From Hydractinia symbiolongicarpus (Eukaryota; Cnidaria; Hydrozoa; Anthoathecata; Hydractiniidae), in the NCBI RefSeq assembly GCF_029227915.1, contig NC_079876.1, positions 4,032,001 through 4,096,000 on the forward strand: a stretch of DNA of 64,000 bases, read 5' to 3'. Both the position numbers and the translations under genes were made by a program. The notes under the pieces are model-generated. The model worked only from the letters and a program-made list of their open reading frames with translations, was not told the DNA's origin and searched no databases. Every line of letters begins with the position of its first letter. The first letter of the stretch is position 1. This document shows positions 12,439 to 24,429 of the stretch, piece by piece.

Positions 12439-15400
12439 TGTTGGTACGAATATGTGACTCAACCGTTGTACTCAAACGGATTGATACTGTTAGAAAGTCA
12501 ATGAATTGTAGTTTTTGAAACTGTCGCTATTTCTTCAGTGCGCGATAACGGTTAGGATTGGTCCCACAGTAAAGAATGACTTATTTATCTAAACTCTTAA
12601 ATGAGGCGGTACCACAGCGCCCAGTGTAATCGCTGGGTTCTGGCAATCATGTCAAATTAAGATGAATGTTATTTCTTGGAGTCCAATTGTCTCATTTATC
12701 ACATTTATTAGGTCACAGCCCAAAATCAGTTCAATAAAGTCCCACAGTCAATCGTTTCAATGTTAAAAGCAATACAACCTAGTAATACCGGAAAGATATC
12801 ACGAAATACATGTTGGTACGAATATGCGACTCAACCGTTGTAATTCAAACGGATTGATACTGTTAGAAAGTCAATGAAATGTAGTTTTTGAAACTGTCGC
12901 TATTTCTTCAGTGCGCGATAACGGTTAGGATTGGTCCCACAGTAAAGAATGACTTATTTATCTAAACTCTTAAATGAGGCGGTACCACAGCGCCCAGTGT
13001 AATCGCTGAGTTCCGGCAATCATGTCAAATTAAGATGAATGTTATTTCTTGGAGTCCAATTGTCTCATTTATCACATTTATTAGGTCACAGCCCAAAATC
13101 AGTTCAATAAAGTCCCACAGCCAATCGTTTCAATGTTAAAATCGATACAACCTAGTAATACCGGAAAGATATCACGAAATACATGTTGGTACGAATATGC
13201 GACTCAACCGTTGTAACTCAAACGGATTGATACTGTTAGAAAGTCAATGAAACGTAGTTTTTGAAACTGTCTCTGTTTGTTCAGCGCGGGATAACGGCTA
13301 GGATTTTTAAATGAAGCGCTACCACAGCGCCCAGTGTAATCGCTGAGTTCCGGCAATCATGTCAAATTAAGATGAATGTTATTTCTTGGAGTCCAATTGT
13401 CTCGTTTATCACATTTATCAGATCACAGTCCAAAGTTAGTTCAATTAAGTCCAACATTCAATCGTTTTATTGTTAAAAGCGATGCAACCTAGTAATAACA
13501 GATAAATATCGCTAAATACATGTTGGTACGAATGTGTGACACAACCGTTGCAACTCCAACGGACTGACATGGTAGAAAGTCAGGGAAATGTAGTATTTGA
13601 AACTGTCTCTGTTTCTTCAGCGCGGGATAACGGCTAGGATTGGTCCCACAGTAAAAAATAACTTATTTATCTAAATTTCTAAATGAAGCGCTACCACAGC
13701 GCCCAGTGTAATCGCTGAGTTCCGGCAATCATGTCAAATTAAGAAGAATGTTATTTCTTGGAGTCCAATTGTCTCACTTATAAGATTTATAACGTCACAT
13801 ACCAAAATCAGTTCAATTTAGTCCCACAGTCAATCATTTCATTGTTAAAAGCAATGCAACCTATTAATATGAGAAAAATATCGCTAAATACATGTTGGTA
13901 CGAATATGTGACTCAACCGTTGTACTCAAACGGATTGATACTGTTAGAAAGTCAATGAATTGTAGTTTTTGAAACTGTCGCTATTTCTTCAGTGCGCGAT
14001 AACGGTTAGGATTGGTCCCACAGTAAAGAATGACTTATTTATCTAAACTCTTAAATGAGGCGGTACCACAGCGCCCAGTGTAATCGCTGGGTTCTGGCAA
14101 TCATGTCAAATTAAGATGAATGTTATTTCTTGGAGTCCAATTGTCTCATTTATCACATTTATTAGGTCACAGCCCAAAATCAGTTCAATAAAGTCCCACA
14201 GTCAATCGTTTCAATGTTAAAAGCAATACAACCTAGTAATACTAGAAAGATATCACGAAATACATGTTGGTACGAATATGCGACTCAACCGTTGTAATTC
14301 AAACGGATTGATACTGTTAGAAAGTCAATGAAATGTAGTTTTTGAAACTGTCGCTATTTCTTCAGTGCGCGATAACGGTTAGGATTGGTCCCACAGTAAA
14401 GAATGACTTATTTATCTAAACTCTTAAATGAGGCGGTACCACAGCGCCCAGTGTAATCGCTGAGTTCCGGCAATCATGTCAAATTAAGATGAATGTTATT
14501 TCTTGGAGTCCAATTGTCTCATTTATCACATTTGTTAGGTCACAGCCCAAAATCAGTTCAATAAAGTCCCACAGCCAATCGTTTCAATGTTAAAATCGAT
14601 ACAACCTAGTAATACCGGAAAGATATCACGAAATACATGTTGGGACGAATATGCGACTCAACCGTTGTAACTCAAACGGATTGATACTGTTAGAAAGTCA
14701 ATGAAACGTAGTTTTTGAAACTGTCTCTGTTTCTTCAGCGCGGGATAAAGGCTAGGATTTTTAAATGAAGCGCTACCACAGCGCCCAGTGTAATCGCTGA
14801 GTTCCAGCAAGCACATCAAATTAAGAAGAATGTTATTTCTTGGAGTCCAATTGTCTCATTTATCACATTTATCAGGTTGCAGTCCAAAGTTAGTTCAATT
14901 AAGTCCAACATTCAATCGTTTTACTGTTAAAAGCGATGCAACCTAGTAATAACAGATAAATATCGCTAAATACATGTTGGTACGAATGTGTGACACAACC
15001 GTTGCAACTCCAACGGACTGACATGGTAGAAAGGCAGGGAAATGTAGTATTTGAAACTGTCTCTGTTTCTTCAGCGCGGGATAACGGCTAGGATTGGTCC
15101 CACAGTAAAAAATAACTTATTTATCTAAATTTCTAAATGAAGCGCTACCACAGCGCCCAGTGTAATCGCTGAGTTCCGGCAATCATGTCAAAATAAGAAA
15201 AATGTTATTTCTTGGAGTCCAATTGTCTCACTTATAAGATTTATAACGTCGCAGTCCAAAATCAGTTCAATTTAGTCCCACAGTCAATCGTTTCATTGTT
15301 AAAAGCAATGCAACCTATTAATATGAGAAAAATATCGCTAAATACATGTTGGTACGAATATGTGACTCAACCGTTGTACTCAAACGGATTGATACTGTTA

Positions 15401-16055
15401 GAAAGTCAATGAATTGTAGTTTTTGAAACTGTCGCTATTTCTTCAGTGCGCGATAACGGTTAGGATTGGTCCCACAGTAAAGAATGACTTATTTATCTAA
15501 ACTCTTAAATGAGGCGGTACCACAGCGCCCAGTGTAATCGCTGAGTTCCGGCAATCATGTCAAATTAAGATGAATGTTATTTCTTGGAGTCCAATTGTCT
15601 CATTTATCACATTTATTAGGTCACAGCCCAAAATCAGTTCAATAAAGTCCCACAGCCAATCGTTTCAATGTTAAAATCGATACAACCTAGTAATACCGGA
15701 AAGATATCACGAAATACATGTTGGGACGAATATGCGACTCAACCGTTGTAACTCAAACGGATTGATACTGTTAGAAAGTCAATGAAACGTAGTTTTTGAA
15801 ACTGTCTCTGTTTCTTCAGCGCGGGATAAAGGCTAGGATTTTTAAATGAAGCGCTACCACAGCGCCCAGTGTAATCGCTGAGTTCCAGCAAGCACATCAA
15901 ATTAAGAAGAATGTTATTTCTTGGAGTCCAATTGTCTCATTTATCACATTTATCAGGTTGCAGTCCAAAGATAGTTCAATTAAGTCCCACAGTCAATCGT
16001 TTCATTGTTAAAAGCGATGCAATCTAGTAATATCAGAAAAATATCGCTAAATACA

Positions 16056-19000
16056 TGTTGGTACGAATATGTGACCCAACCATTGTAACTCAAACGGACA
16101 GAGTCCGTTAGAAAGTCAATGAAATGTAGTTTTTGAAACTGTTTCTATTTCTTCAGCGCCGGATAACGGCTAGGATTGGTCCCACAGTAAAAAATGACTT
16201 ATTCGTCTAAATTTCTAAATGAAGCCCTACCACAGCGCCCAGTGTAATCGCTGAGTTCCGGCAATCACATCAAAATAAGAAAAATGTTATTTCTTGGAGT
16301 CTAACTGTCTCATTTATCACATTGATCAGGTCGCAGTCAAAAGATAGTTCAATTAAGTCCCACAGTCAATCGTTTCATTGTTAAAAGCGATGCAATCTAG
16401 TAATATCAGAACAATATCGCTAAATACATGTTGGTACGAATATGGGACCCAACCATTGTATCTCAAACGGACAGACACCGTTAGAAAGTCAATGAAATGT
16501 AGCTTTTGAAACTGTCGCTATTCTTCAGCGCGCGCTAACGGCTAGGATTCGTCCCACGGCTAAAAAGTTACTTTTTCATCTTAATTTTCAAATGAAGCGC
16601 TACGACGGGGACCAGTGTAATCGCTAAGTTGCGACAATCATGTCAAATTAAGAAGAATGTTATTTTTTGGAGTCCAGTTGTCTTACTTTCTCATTTACAA
16701 GGTCAAAGCCCAAAATCAGTTCAATTAAGTCCCACAGTCAATCGTTTCACTGTTAAAAGCGATACAACCTAGTAATACCGGAAAGATATCACGAAATACA
16801 TGTTGGTACGAATATGTGACTCAACCGTTGTAACACAAACGGATTGATAATGTTAGAAAGTCAATGAAATGTAGTTTTTGAAACTGTCTCAATTTCTTCA
16901 GCACGGGATAACGGCTAGGATTGGTCCCACAGTAAAAAATGACTTATTCATCTAAATTTTTAAATGAAGCGCTACCACAGCGCCCAGTGTAATCGCTGAG
17001 TTCCGGCAATCATGTCAAATTAAGAAAAATGTTATTTCTTGTAGTCCAATTGTCTCACTTATAACATTTATAACGTTACAGTCCAAAATCAGTTTAATTT
17101 AGTCCCACAGTCAATCGTTTCATTGTTAAAAGCAATGCAACCTATTAAAATGAGAAAAATATCGCTAAGTACATGTTAGTACGAATATCTGACCCAACCG
17201 TTGTAACTCAAATGGACTGACACCTTTAGAAAGTCAATGAAATGTAGTTTTTGAAACTTTTGCTATTTTTTCAGCGCGCGCTAACGGCTAGGATTCGTCC
17301 CACGGTTAAAAAGTTACTTTTTTATCTTAATTTTCGAATGAAGCGCTACCACATTGACCAGTGTGATCGCTGAGTTACGGCAATCATGTCAAATTAAGAA
17401 GAATGTTATTTCTTGGAGTCCAATTGTCTTACTTTTTCATTTATAAGGTCACAGCCCAAAATCAGTTCAATTAAGTCGCACAGTCAATCGTTTCACTGTT
17501 AAAAGCGATACAACCTAGTAATACCGGAAAGATATCACGAAATACATGTTGGTACGAGTATGTGACTCAAACGTTGTAACCAAAACGGATTGATGGTGTT
17601 AGAAATTCAATGAAATGTAGTTTTTGAAACTGTCTCTATTTCTTCAGCGCGGGATAACGGCTAGGATTGGTCCCACAGTAAAAAATGACTTATTTATATA
17701 AATTTTTAAATGAAGCGCTACCACAGCGCCCAGTGTAATCGCTGAGTTGCGGCAATCATGTCAAATTAAGATGAATGTTATTTCTTGGAGTCCAATTGTC
17801 TCCTTTATCACATTTATCAGGTGACAGTCCAAAGTTAGTTCAATTAAGTCCCATAGTCAATCGTTTCATAGTTAAAAGCGATGCAACCTAGTAATATCAG
17901 AAAAATATCGCTAAATACATGTTGGTAGGAATATGGGACCCAACCATTGTAACTCAAACGGACTGACTCCGTTAGAAAGTCAATGAAATGTAGTTTTTGA
18001 AACTGTCGCTATTCTTCAGCGCGTGATAACGGCTAGGATTGGTCCCACGGCTAGAAAATGACTTATTTATCTAAATTTTTAAATGAAGCGCTACCACATG
18101 GACCAGTGTAATCCCTGAGTTGCTGCAATCATGTCAAATTTAGAAGAATGTTATTTCTTGGAGTCCAATTGTCTTACTTTTTCATTTATAAGGTCACAGC
18201 CCAAAATCAGTTCAATTAAGTCCCACAGTCAATCGTTTCACTGTTAAAAGCGATACAACCTAGTAATACCGGAAAGATATGACGAAATACATGTTGGTAC
18301 GAATATGTGACTCAACCGTTGTAACACAAACGGATTGATACTGTTAAAAAGTCAATGAAATGTAGTTTTTGAAACTGTCTCTATTTCTTCAGCGCGGGAT
18401 AACGGCTAGGATTGCTCCCACAGTAAAAAATGACTTATTCATCTAAATTTTTAAATGAAGCGCTACCACAGCGCCTAGTGTAATCGCTGAGTTCCGGCAA
18501 TCATGTCAAATTAAGAAGAATGTTACTTCTTGGAGTTCAATTGTGTCACTTATAATATTTATCAGGTCACAGTCCAGAGTTAGTTCAATTAAGTCCCACA
18601 GTCAGTCGTTTCATTGTTAAAAGCGATGCAATCTAGTAATATCAGAAAAATATCGCTAAATACATGTTGGTACGAATATGTGACCCAACCATTGTAACTC
18701 AAACGGACTGACACCGTTAGAAAGTCAATGAAATGTACTTTTTGAAATTGTCGCTATTTTTTCAGCGCGCGATAACAGCTAGGATTGGTTCCACAGTAAC
18801 AATTGACTTATTTCTCTAAATTTTTAAATGAAGCGCTACCACAGCGCCCAGTGCAATCGTTGAGTTTCGGCAATAATGTCAAATTAAGAAGAGTGTTACT
18901 TTCTGGAGTTCAATTGTCTCACTTATAATATTTATCAGGTCACAGTCCAAAGTTAGTTCAATTAAGTCCCACAGCCAATCGTTTCATTGTTAAAAGCGAT

Positions 19001-19479
19001 GCAATCTAGTAATATCAGAAAAATATCGCTAAATACATGTTGGTACGAATATGTGACCCAACCGTTGTAACTGAAACGAACTGACACCGTTAGAAAGTCA
19101 ATGAAATTTAGTTTTTGAAACTGTCGCTATTTCTTCAGCGCGCGATAACGGCTAGGATTGGTCCCACGGTAAAGAATGACTTATTTATCTAAATTTTTAA
19201 ATGAAACGCTACCACAATCGCTGTAATCGCTGAGTTGCGGCAAGCACATCAAATTAAGAAGAATGTTATTTCTTGGAGTCCAATTGTCTCATTTATCACA
19301 TTTATCAGGTCGCAGTCCAAAAGTAGTTCAATTAAGTCCCACAGTCAATTGTTTCATTGTTAAAAGCGATGCAATCTAATAATATCAGAAAAATATCGCT
19401 AAATACATGTTGGTACGAATATGTGACCCAACCATTGTAAATCAAACGGACTGTCACCGTTAGAAAGTCAATGAAATTT
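16056..19479 (+). repeat. Irregular, more diverged monomers
   Basis: Anchors at 16056, 16429, 16801, 17174, 17547, 17920, 18292, 18665, 19038 and 19408 read C, C, B, D-like, B, C, B, C, C, C. Alternation of B with non-B monomers suggests an older dimer phase, but no unit repeats closely. Several boxes are imperfect, for example near 16,612, 17,351 and 18,099. From 19,038 onward some monomers are 370 bp because the box reads CAATCGCTGTAATCGCTG, with ATCGCTG directly repeated. No gene is seen. Confidence 0.75.
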
Positions 19480-20300
19480 AGTTTTTGAAACTGTCGCTAT
19501 TTCTTCAGCGCGCGATAACGGCTAGGATTGGTCCCACGGTAAAGAATGACTTATTTATCTATATTTTTAAATGAAACGCTACCACAATCGCTGTAATCGC
19601 TGAGTTGCGGCAATCATGTCAAATTGAGATGAATGTTATTTCTTGGATTCCAATTCTCTCACTTATCACATTCATCAGGTCACAGTCCAAAGTTAGTTCA
19701 ATTAAGTCCCAAATTCAATCGTTTCACTGTTAATAGCGATGCAACCTAGTAATAACAGATAAATATCGCTAAATACATGTTGGTACGAATATGTGACGCA
19801 ACCGTTGTAATTGAAGCGGATTGATACCGTTAGAAAGTCAATGAAATGTAGCTCTTGAAAGTGTCGCTATTTCTTCAGGGCGCGATAACGGCTAGGATTG
19901 GTCCCACAGTGAAAATGACTTATTTATCTAAATTTATAAATCAAGCGCTACCACAGCGCCTAGTGAAATCGCTGAGTTCCGGCAAGCACATCAAATTAAG
20001 AAGAATGTTATTTCTTGGAGTCCAATTGTCTCATTTATCACATTTATCAGGTCGCAGTCCAAAAGTAGTTCAATTAAGTCCCACAGTCAATTGTTTCATT
20101 GTTAAAAGCGATGCAATCTAATAATATCAGAAAAATATCGCTAAATACATGTTGGTACGAATATGTGACCCAACCATTGTAAATCAAACGGACTGTCACC
20201 GTTAGAAAGTCAATGAAATGTAGTTTTTGAAACTGTCGCTATTCTTCAGCGCGAGATAACGGTTAGGATTGGTTTCACGGTAAAAATTGACTTATTTATC
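19480..20300 (+). repeat. Partial copy of the 1,486-bp unit, offset 1,860 bp from 21,340-22,160
   Basis: This stretch matches 21,340-22,160 almost base for base, with few differences (for example ATATTTTTAA versus AAATTTTTAA near 19,560, and TTATTTC versus TTACTTC near 19,638). The match ends at CTTATTTATCT, where this copy continues into an A' monomer (anchor 20522). The 1,860-bp spacing is five monomers, against four in the next repeats, so the two arrangements differ by one A' monomer. Confidence 0.8.
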
Positions 20301-20699
20301 TAAATTTTTAATTGAAGCGCTACCACAGCGCCTAGTGTAATCGCTGAGTTCTGGCAATCATGTCAAATTAAAATGAATGTTATTTCTTGGAGTCCAATTG
20401 TCTCATTTATCATATTTATCAGGTCACAGTCCAAAGTTAGTTCAATTAAGTCCCACATTCAATCGTTTCACTGTTAAAAGCGATGCAACCTAGTAATATC
20501 AGATAAATATCGCTAAATACATGTTGGTAGGAATATGTGACCCAACCGTTGTAACTCAAAGGGACTGACATCGATAGAAAGTCCGTGAAAAGTAATATTT
20601 GAAACTGTCTCTATTTCTTCAGCGCGCGCTAACGGTTAGGATTCGTCCCACGGCTAAAAAATGACTTTTTTATCTTAATTTTCAACTGAAGCGCTACCA

Positions 20700-20720
20700 C
20701 AGGGACCAGTGTAATCCCTG
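20700..20720. other. Inverted-repeat box, swapped version (CAGGGA / TCCCTG)
   Basis: CAGGGA at 20700-20705 and TCCCTG at 20715-20720 are perfect inverted repeats around a 9-base spacer. Compared with the standard box, both arms changed together: CAGCG to CAGGG on the left and CGCTG to CCCTG on the right. Pairing is kept while the neighbouring GCGCT/AGCGC pair is lost. This version usually follows an A' monomer and precedes a B monomer, for example near 22,190, 27,010, 31,120, 36,980, 38,840, 42,530, 44,030, 51,000, 52,490, 54,350 and 63,230. Confidence 0.65.
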
Positions 20721-21118
20721 AGTTGCGGCAATCATGTCAAATTAAGAAGAGTGTTATTTCTTGGAGTTCAATTGTCTTACTTTTACATTTATAAGGTCAC
20801 AGCCCAAAATCAGTTCAATTAAGTCCCACAGTCAATCGTTTCACTGTTAAAAGCGATACAACCTAGTAATACCGGAAAGATATCAAGAAATACATGTTGG
20901 TACGAATATGTGACTCAACCGTTGTAACACAAACGGATTGATACTGTTAAAAAGTCAATGAAATGTAGTTTTTGAAACTGTCGTTATTTCTTCAGCGCGC
21001 GATAACGGATAGGATTGGTCCCACAGTAAAGAATGACTTATTAATCTAAACTCTTAAATGAAGCACTACCACAGCGGCCAGTGTAATCGCTGAGTTCCGG
21101 CAATCATGTCAAATTAAG

Positions 21119-21134
21119 AAGAATTTTAATTCTT
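21119..21134. other. Near-perfect 16-bp palindrome in C' monomers
   Basis: AAGAATT at 21119-21125 and AATTCTT at 21128-21134 flank a TT centre. The standard monomer has AAGAATGTTATTTCTT, which is only partly symmetric. The palindromic form is a subtype marker seen again near 22,610, 24,100, 25,960, 27,450, 30,050, 32,280, 33,030, 37,400, 39,260, 42,950, 46,990, 55,880, 57,740, 62,525 and 63,645. Confidence 0.6.
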
Positions 21135-22156
21135 GGAGATCAATTGTCTCACTTATAATATTTATCAGGTCACAGTCCAAAGTTAGTTCAATTAAGTCCC
21201 ACAGTCAGTCGTTTCATTGTTAAAAGCGATACAATCTAGTAATATCAGAAAAATATCGCTGAATACTTGTTGGTACGAATATGTGACGCAACCGTTGTAA
21301 CTGAAGCGGATTGGTACCGTTAGAAAGTCAATGAAATGTAGTTTTTGAAACTGTCGCTATTTCTTCAGCGCGCGATAACGGCTAGGATTGGTCCCACGGT
21401 AAAGAATGACTTATTTATCTAAATTTTTAAATGAAACGCTACCACAATCGCTGTAATCGCTGAGTTGCGGCAATCATGTCAAATTGAGATGAATGTTACT
21501 TCTTGGATTCCAATTCTCTCACTTATCACATTCATCAGGTCACAGTCCAAAGTTAGTTCAATTAAGTCCCAAATTCAATCGTTTCACTGTTAATAGCGAT
21601 GCAACCTAGTAATAACAGATAAATATCGCTAAATACATGTTGGTACGAATATGTGACGCAACCGTTGTAATTGAAGCGGATTGATACCGTTAGAAAGTCA
21701 ATGAAATGTAGCTCTTGAAAGTGTCGCTATTTCTTCAGGGCGCGATAACGGCTAGGATTGGTCCCACAGTGAAAATGACTTATTTATCTAAATTTATAAA
21801 TCAAGCGCTACCACAGCGCCTAGTGAAATCGCTGAGTTCCGGCAAGCACATCAAATTAAGAAGAATGTTATTTCTTGGAGTCCAATTGTCTCATTTATCA
21901 CATTTATCAGGTCGCAGTCCAAAAGTAGTTCAATTAAGTCCCACAGTCAATTGTTTCATTGTTAAAAGCGATGCAATCTAATAATATCAGAAAAATATCG
22001 CTAAATACATGTTGGTACGAATATGTGACCCAACCATTGTAAATCAAACGGACTGTCACCGTTAGAAAGTCAATGAAATGTAGTTTTTGAAACTGTCGCT
22101 ATTCTTCAGCGCGAGATAACGGTTAGGATTGGTTTCACGGTAAAAATTGACTTATT

Positions 22157-23642
22157 TATCTTAATTTTCAACTGAAGCGCTACCACAGGGACCATTGTAA
22201 TCCCTGAGTTGCGGCAATCATGTCAAATTAAGAAGAGTGTTATTTCTTGGAGTTCAATTGTCTTACTTTTACATTTATAAGGTCACAGCCCAAAATCAGT
22301 TCAATTAAGTCCCACAGTCAATCGTTTCACTGTTAAAAGCGATACAACCTAGTAATACCGGAAAGATATCAAGAAATACATGTTGGTACGAATATGTGAC
22401 TCAACCGTTGTAACACAAACGGATTGATACTGTTAAAAAGTCAATGAAATGTAGTTTTTGAAACTGTCGTTATTTCTTCAGCGCGCGATAACGGATAGGA
22501 TTGGTCCCACAGTAAAGAATGACTTATTAATCTAAACTCTTAAATGAAGCACTACCACAGCGGCCAGTGTAATCGCTGAGTTCCGGCAATCATGTCAAAT
22601 TAAGAAGAATTTTAATTCTTGGAGATCAATTGTCTCACTTATAATATTTATCAGGTCACAGTCCAAAGTTAGTTCAATTAAGTCCCACAGTCAGTCGTTT
22701 CATTGTTAAAAGCGATACAATCTAGTAATATCAGAAAAATATCGCTGAATACTTGTTGGTACGAATATGTGACGCAACCGTTGTAACTGAAGCGGATTGG
22801 TACCGTTAGAAAGTCAATGAAATGTAGTTTTTGAAACTGTCGCTATTTCTTCAGCGCGCGATAACGGCTAGGATTGGTCCCACGGTAAAGAATGACTTAT
22901 TTATCTAAATTTTTAAATGAAACGCTACCACAATCGCTGTAATCGCTGAGTTGCGGCAATCATGTCAAATTGAGATGAATGTTACTTCTTGGATTCCAAT
23001 TCTCTCACTTATCACATTCATCAGGTCACAGTCCAAAGTTAGTTCAATTAAGTCCCAAATTCAATCGTTTCACTGTTAATAGCGATGCAACCTAGTAATA
23101 ACAGATAAATATCGCTAAATACATGTTGGTACGAATATGTGACGCAACCGTTGTAATTGAAGCGGATTGATACCGTTAGAAAGTCAATGAAATGTAGCTC
23201 TTGAAAGTGTCGCTATTTCTTCAGGGCGCGATAACGGCTAGGATTGGTCCCACAGTGAAAATGACTTATTTATCTAAATTTATAAATCAAGCGCTACCAC
23301 AGCGCCTAGTGAAATCGCTGAGTTCCGGCAAGCACATCAAATTAAGAAGAATGTTATTTCTTGGAGTCCAATTGTCTCATTTATCACATTTATCAGGTCG
23401 CAGTCCAAAAGTAGTTCAATTAAGTCCCACAGTCAATTGTTTCATTGTTAAAAGCGATGCAATCTAATAATATCAGAAAAATATCGCTAAATACATGTTG
23501 GTACGAATATGTGACCCAACCATTGTAAATCAAACGGACTGTCACCGTTAGAAAGTCAATGAAATGTAGTTTTTGAAACTGTCGCTATTCTTCAGCGCGA
23601 GATAACGGTTAGGATTGGTTTCACGGTAAAAATTGACTTATT
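22157..23642 (+). repeat. 1,486-bp four-monomer unit, copy 2
   Basis: Anchors at 22381 (B), 22754 (C'), 23124 (A) and 23496 (C) match those of copy 1. The joint between copies is in CTTATTTATCTTAATTTT, where a standard CTTATTTATCTAAA meets the A'-linked TATCTTAATTTTCAACTG. Near identity to copy 1 implies a recent duplication. Confidence 0.85.
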
Positions 23643-24360
23643 TATCTTAATTTTCAACTGAAGCGCTACCACAGGGACCATTGTAATCCCTGAGTTGCGG
23701 CAATCATGTCAAATTAAGAAGAGTGTTATTTCTTGGAGTTCAATTGTCTTACTTTTACATTTATAAGGTCACAGCCCAAAATCAGTTCAATTAAGTCCCA
23801 CAGTCAATCGTTTCACTGTTAAAAGCGATACAACCTAGTAATACCGGAAAGATATCAAGAAATACATGTTGGTACGAATATGTGACTCAACCGTTGTAAC
23901 ACAAACGGATTGATACTGTTAAAAAGTCAATGAAATGTAGTTTTTGAAACTGTCGTTATTTCTTCAGCGCGCGATAACGGATAGGATTGGTCCCACAGTA
24001 AAGAATGACTTATTAATCTAAACTCTTAAATGAAGCACTACCACAGCGGCCAGTGTAATCGCTGAGTTCCGGCAATCATGTCAAATTGAGAAGAATTTTA
24101 ATTCTTGGAGATCAATTGTCTCACTTATAATATTTATCAGGTCACAGTCCAAAGTTAGTTCAATTAAGTCCCACAGTCAGTCGTTTCATTGTTAAAAGCG
24201 ATACAATCTAGTAATATCAGAAAAATATCGCTGAATACTTGTTGGTACGAATATGTGACGCAACCGTTGTAACTGAAGCGGATTGGTACCGTTAGAAAGT
24301 CAATGAAATGTAGTTTTTGAAACTGTCGCTATTTCTTCAGCGCGCGATAACGGCTAGGAT
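23643..24360 (+). repeat. 1,486-bp unit, partial copy 3
   Basis: This is the third start of the same unit, with anchors 23867 (B) and 24240 (C'). It shares the CCATTG box spacer with copy 2, so it is closer to copy 2 than to copy 1. Similarity breaks near 24,360, where GTCCCACAGTGAAAATGAC replaces GTCCCACGGTAAAGAATGAC. Confidence 0.8.
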
Positions 24361-24429
24361 TGGTCCCACAGTGAAAATGACTTATTTATCTAAATTTATA
24401 AATCAAGCGCTACCACATCGTCCAGTGTA

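Larger units (their letters stand above)
2537..16055 (+). repeat. Higher-order repeat domain D-B-(B)-A with a 36-bp-deleted monomer
   Basis: Counting from the same point in each D monomer, units start at 2537 (D-B-A-A, 1,453 bp), 3990 (D-B-A, 1,081), 5071 (D-B-B-A, 1,454), 6525 (D-B-A, 1,081), 7606 (D-B-A-C, 1,454), 9060 (D-B-B-A-C-B-A, 2,535), 11595 (D-B, 709), 12304 (D-B-B-A, 1,454), 13758 (D-B-B-A, 1,454) and 15212 (D-B, then C). Each unit contains a monomer shortened to 337 bp. Variation in unit length by whole monomers is the signature of unequal exchange. D monomers also carry GCGGTACCAC (a KpnI site) in the box where others have GCGCTACCAC. Confidence 0.9.
20671..22156 (+). repeat. 1,486-bp four-monomer unit, copy 1
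   Basis: The unit begins at TATCTTAATTTTCAACTG and holds the swapped inverted-repeat box, then monomers with anchors 20895 (B), 21268 (C'), 21638 (A) and 22010 (C). It repeats at exactly 1,486 bp. Copy 1 differs from copy 2 in the box spacer (CCAGTG here, CCATTG there). Confidence 0.85.

Noticed and set aside
19672-19678. TCATCAG, i.e. CTGATGA on the reverse strand, the first core motif of a hammerhead ribozyme
   Set aside because: No stem followed by GAAA lies at the right distance, and most monomers read TTATCAG, which lacks the motif. Satellite hammerheads are known elsewhere, so the motif was checked.
19855-20121. 88-codon open frame repeated at 21715 and 23201
   Set aside because: It starts with TTG and spans two satellite subtypes. 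The three copies are identical because the DNA block was recently duplicated, not because a protein is conserved.
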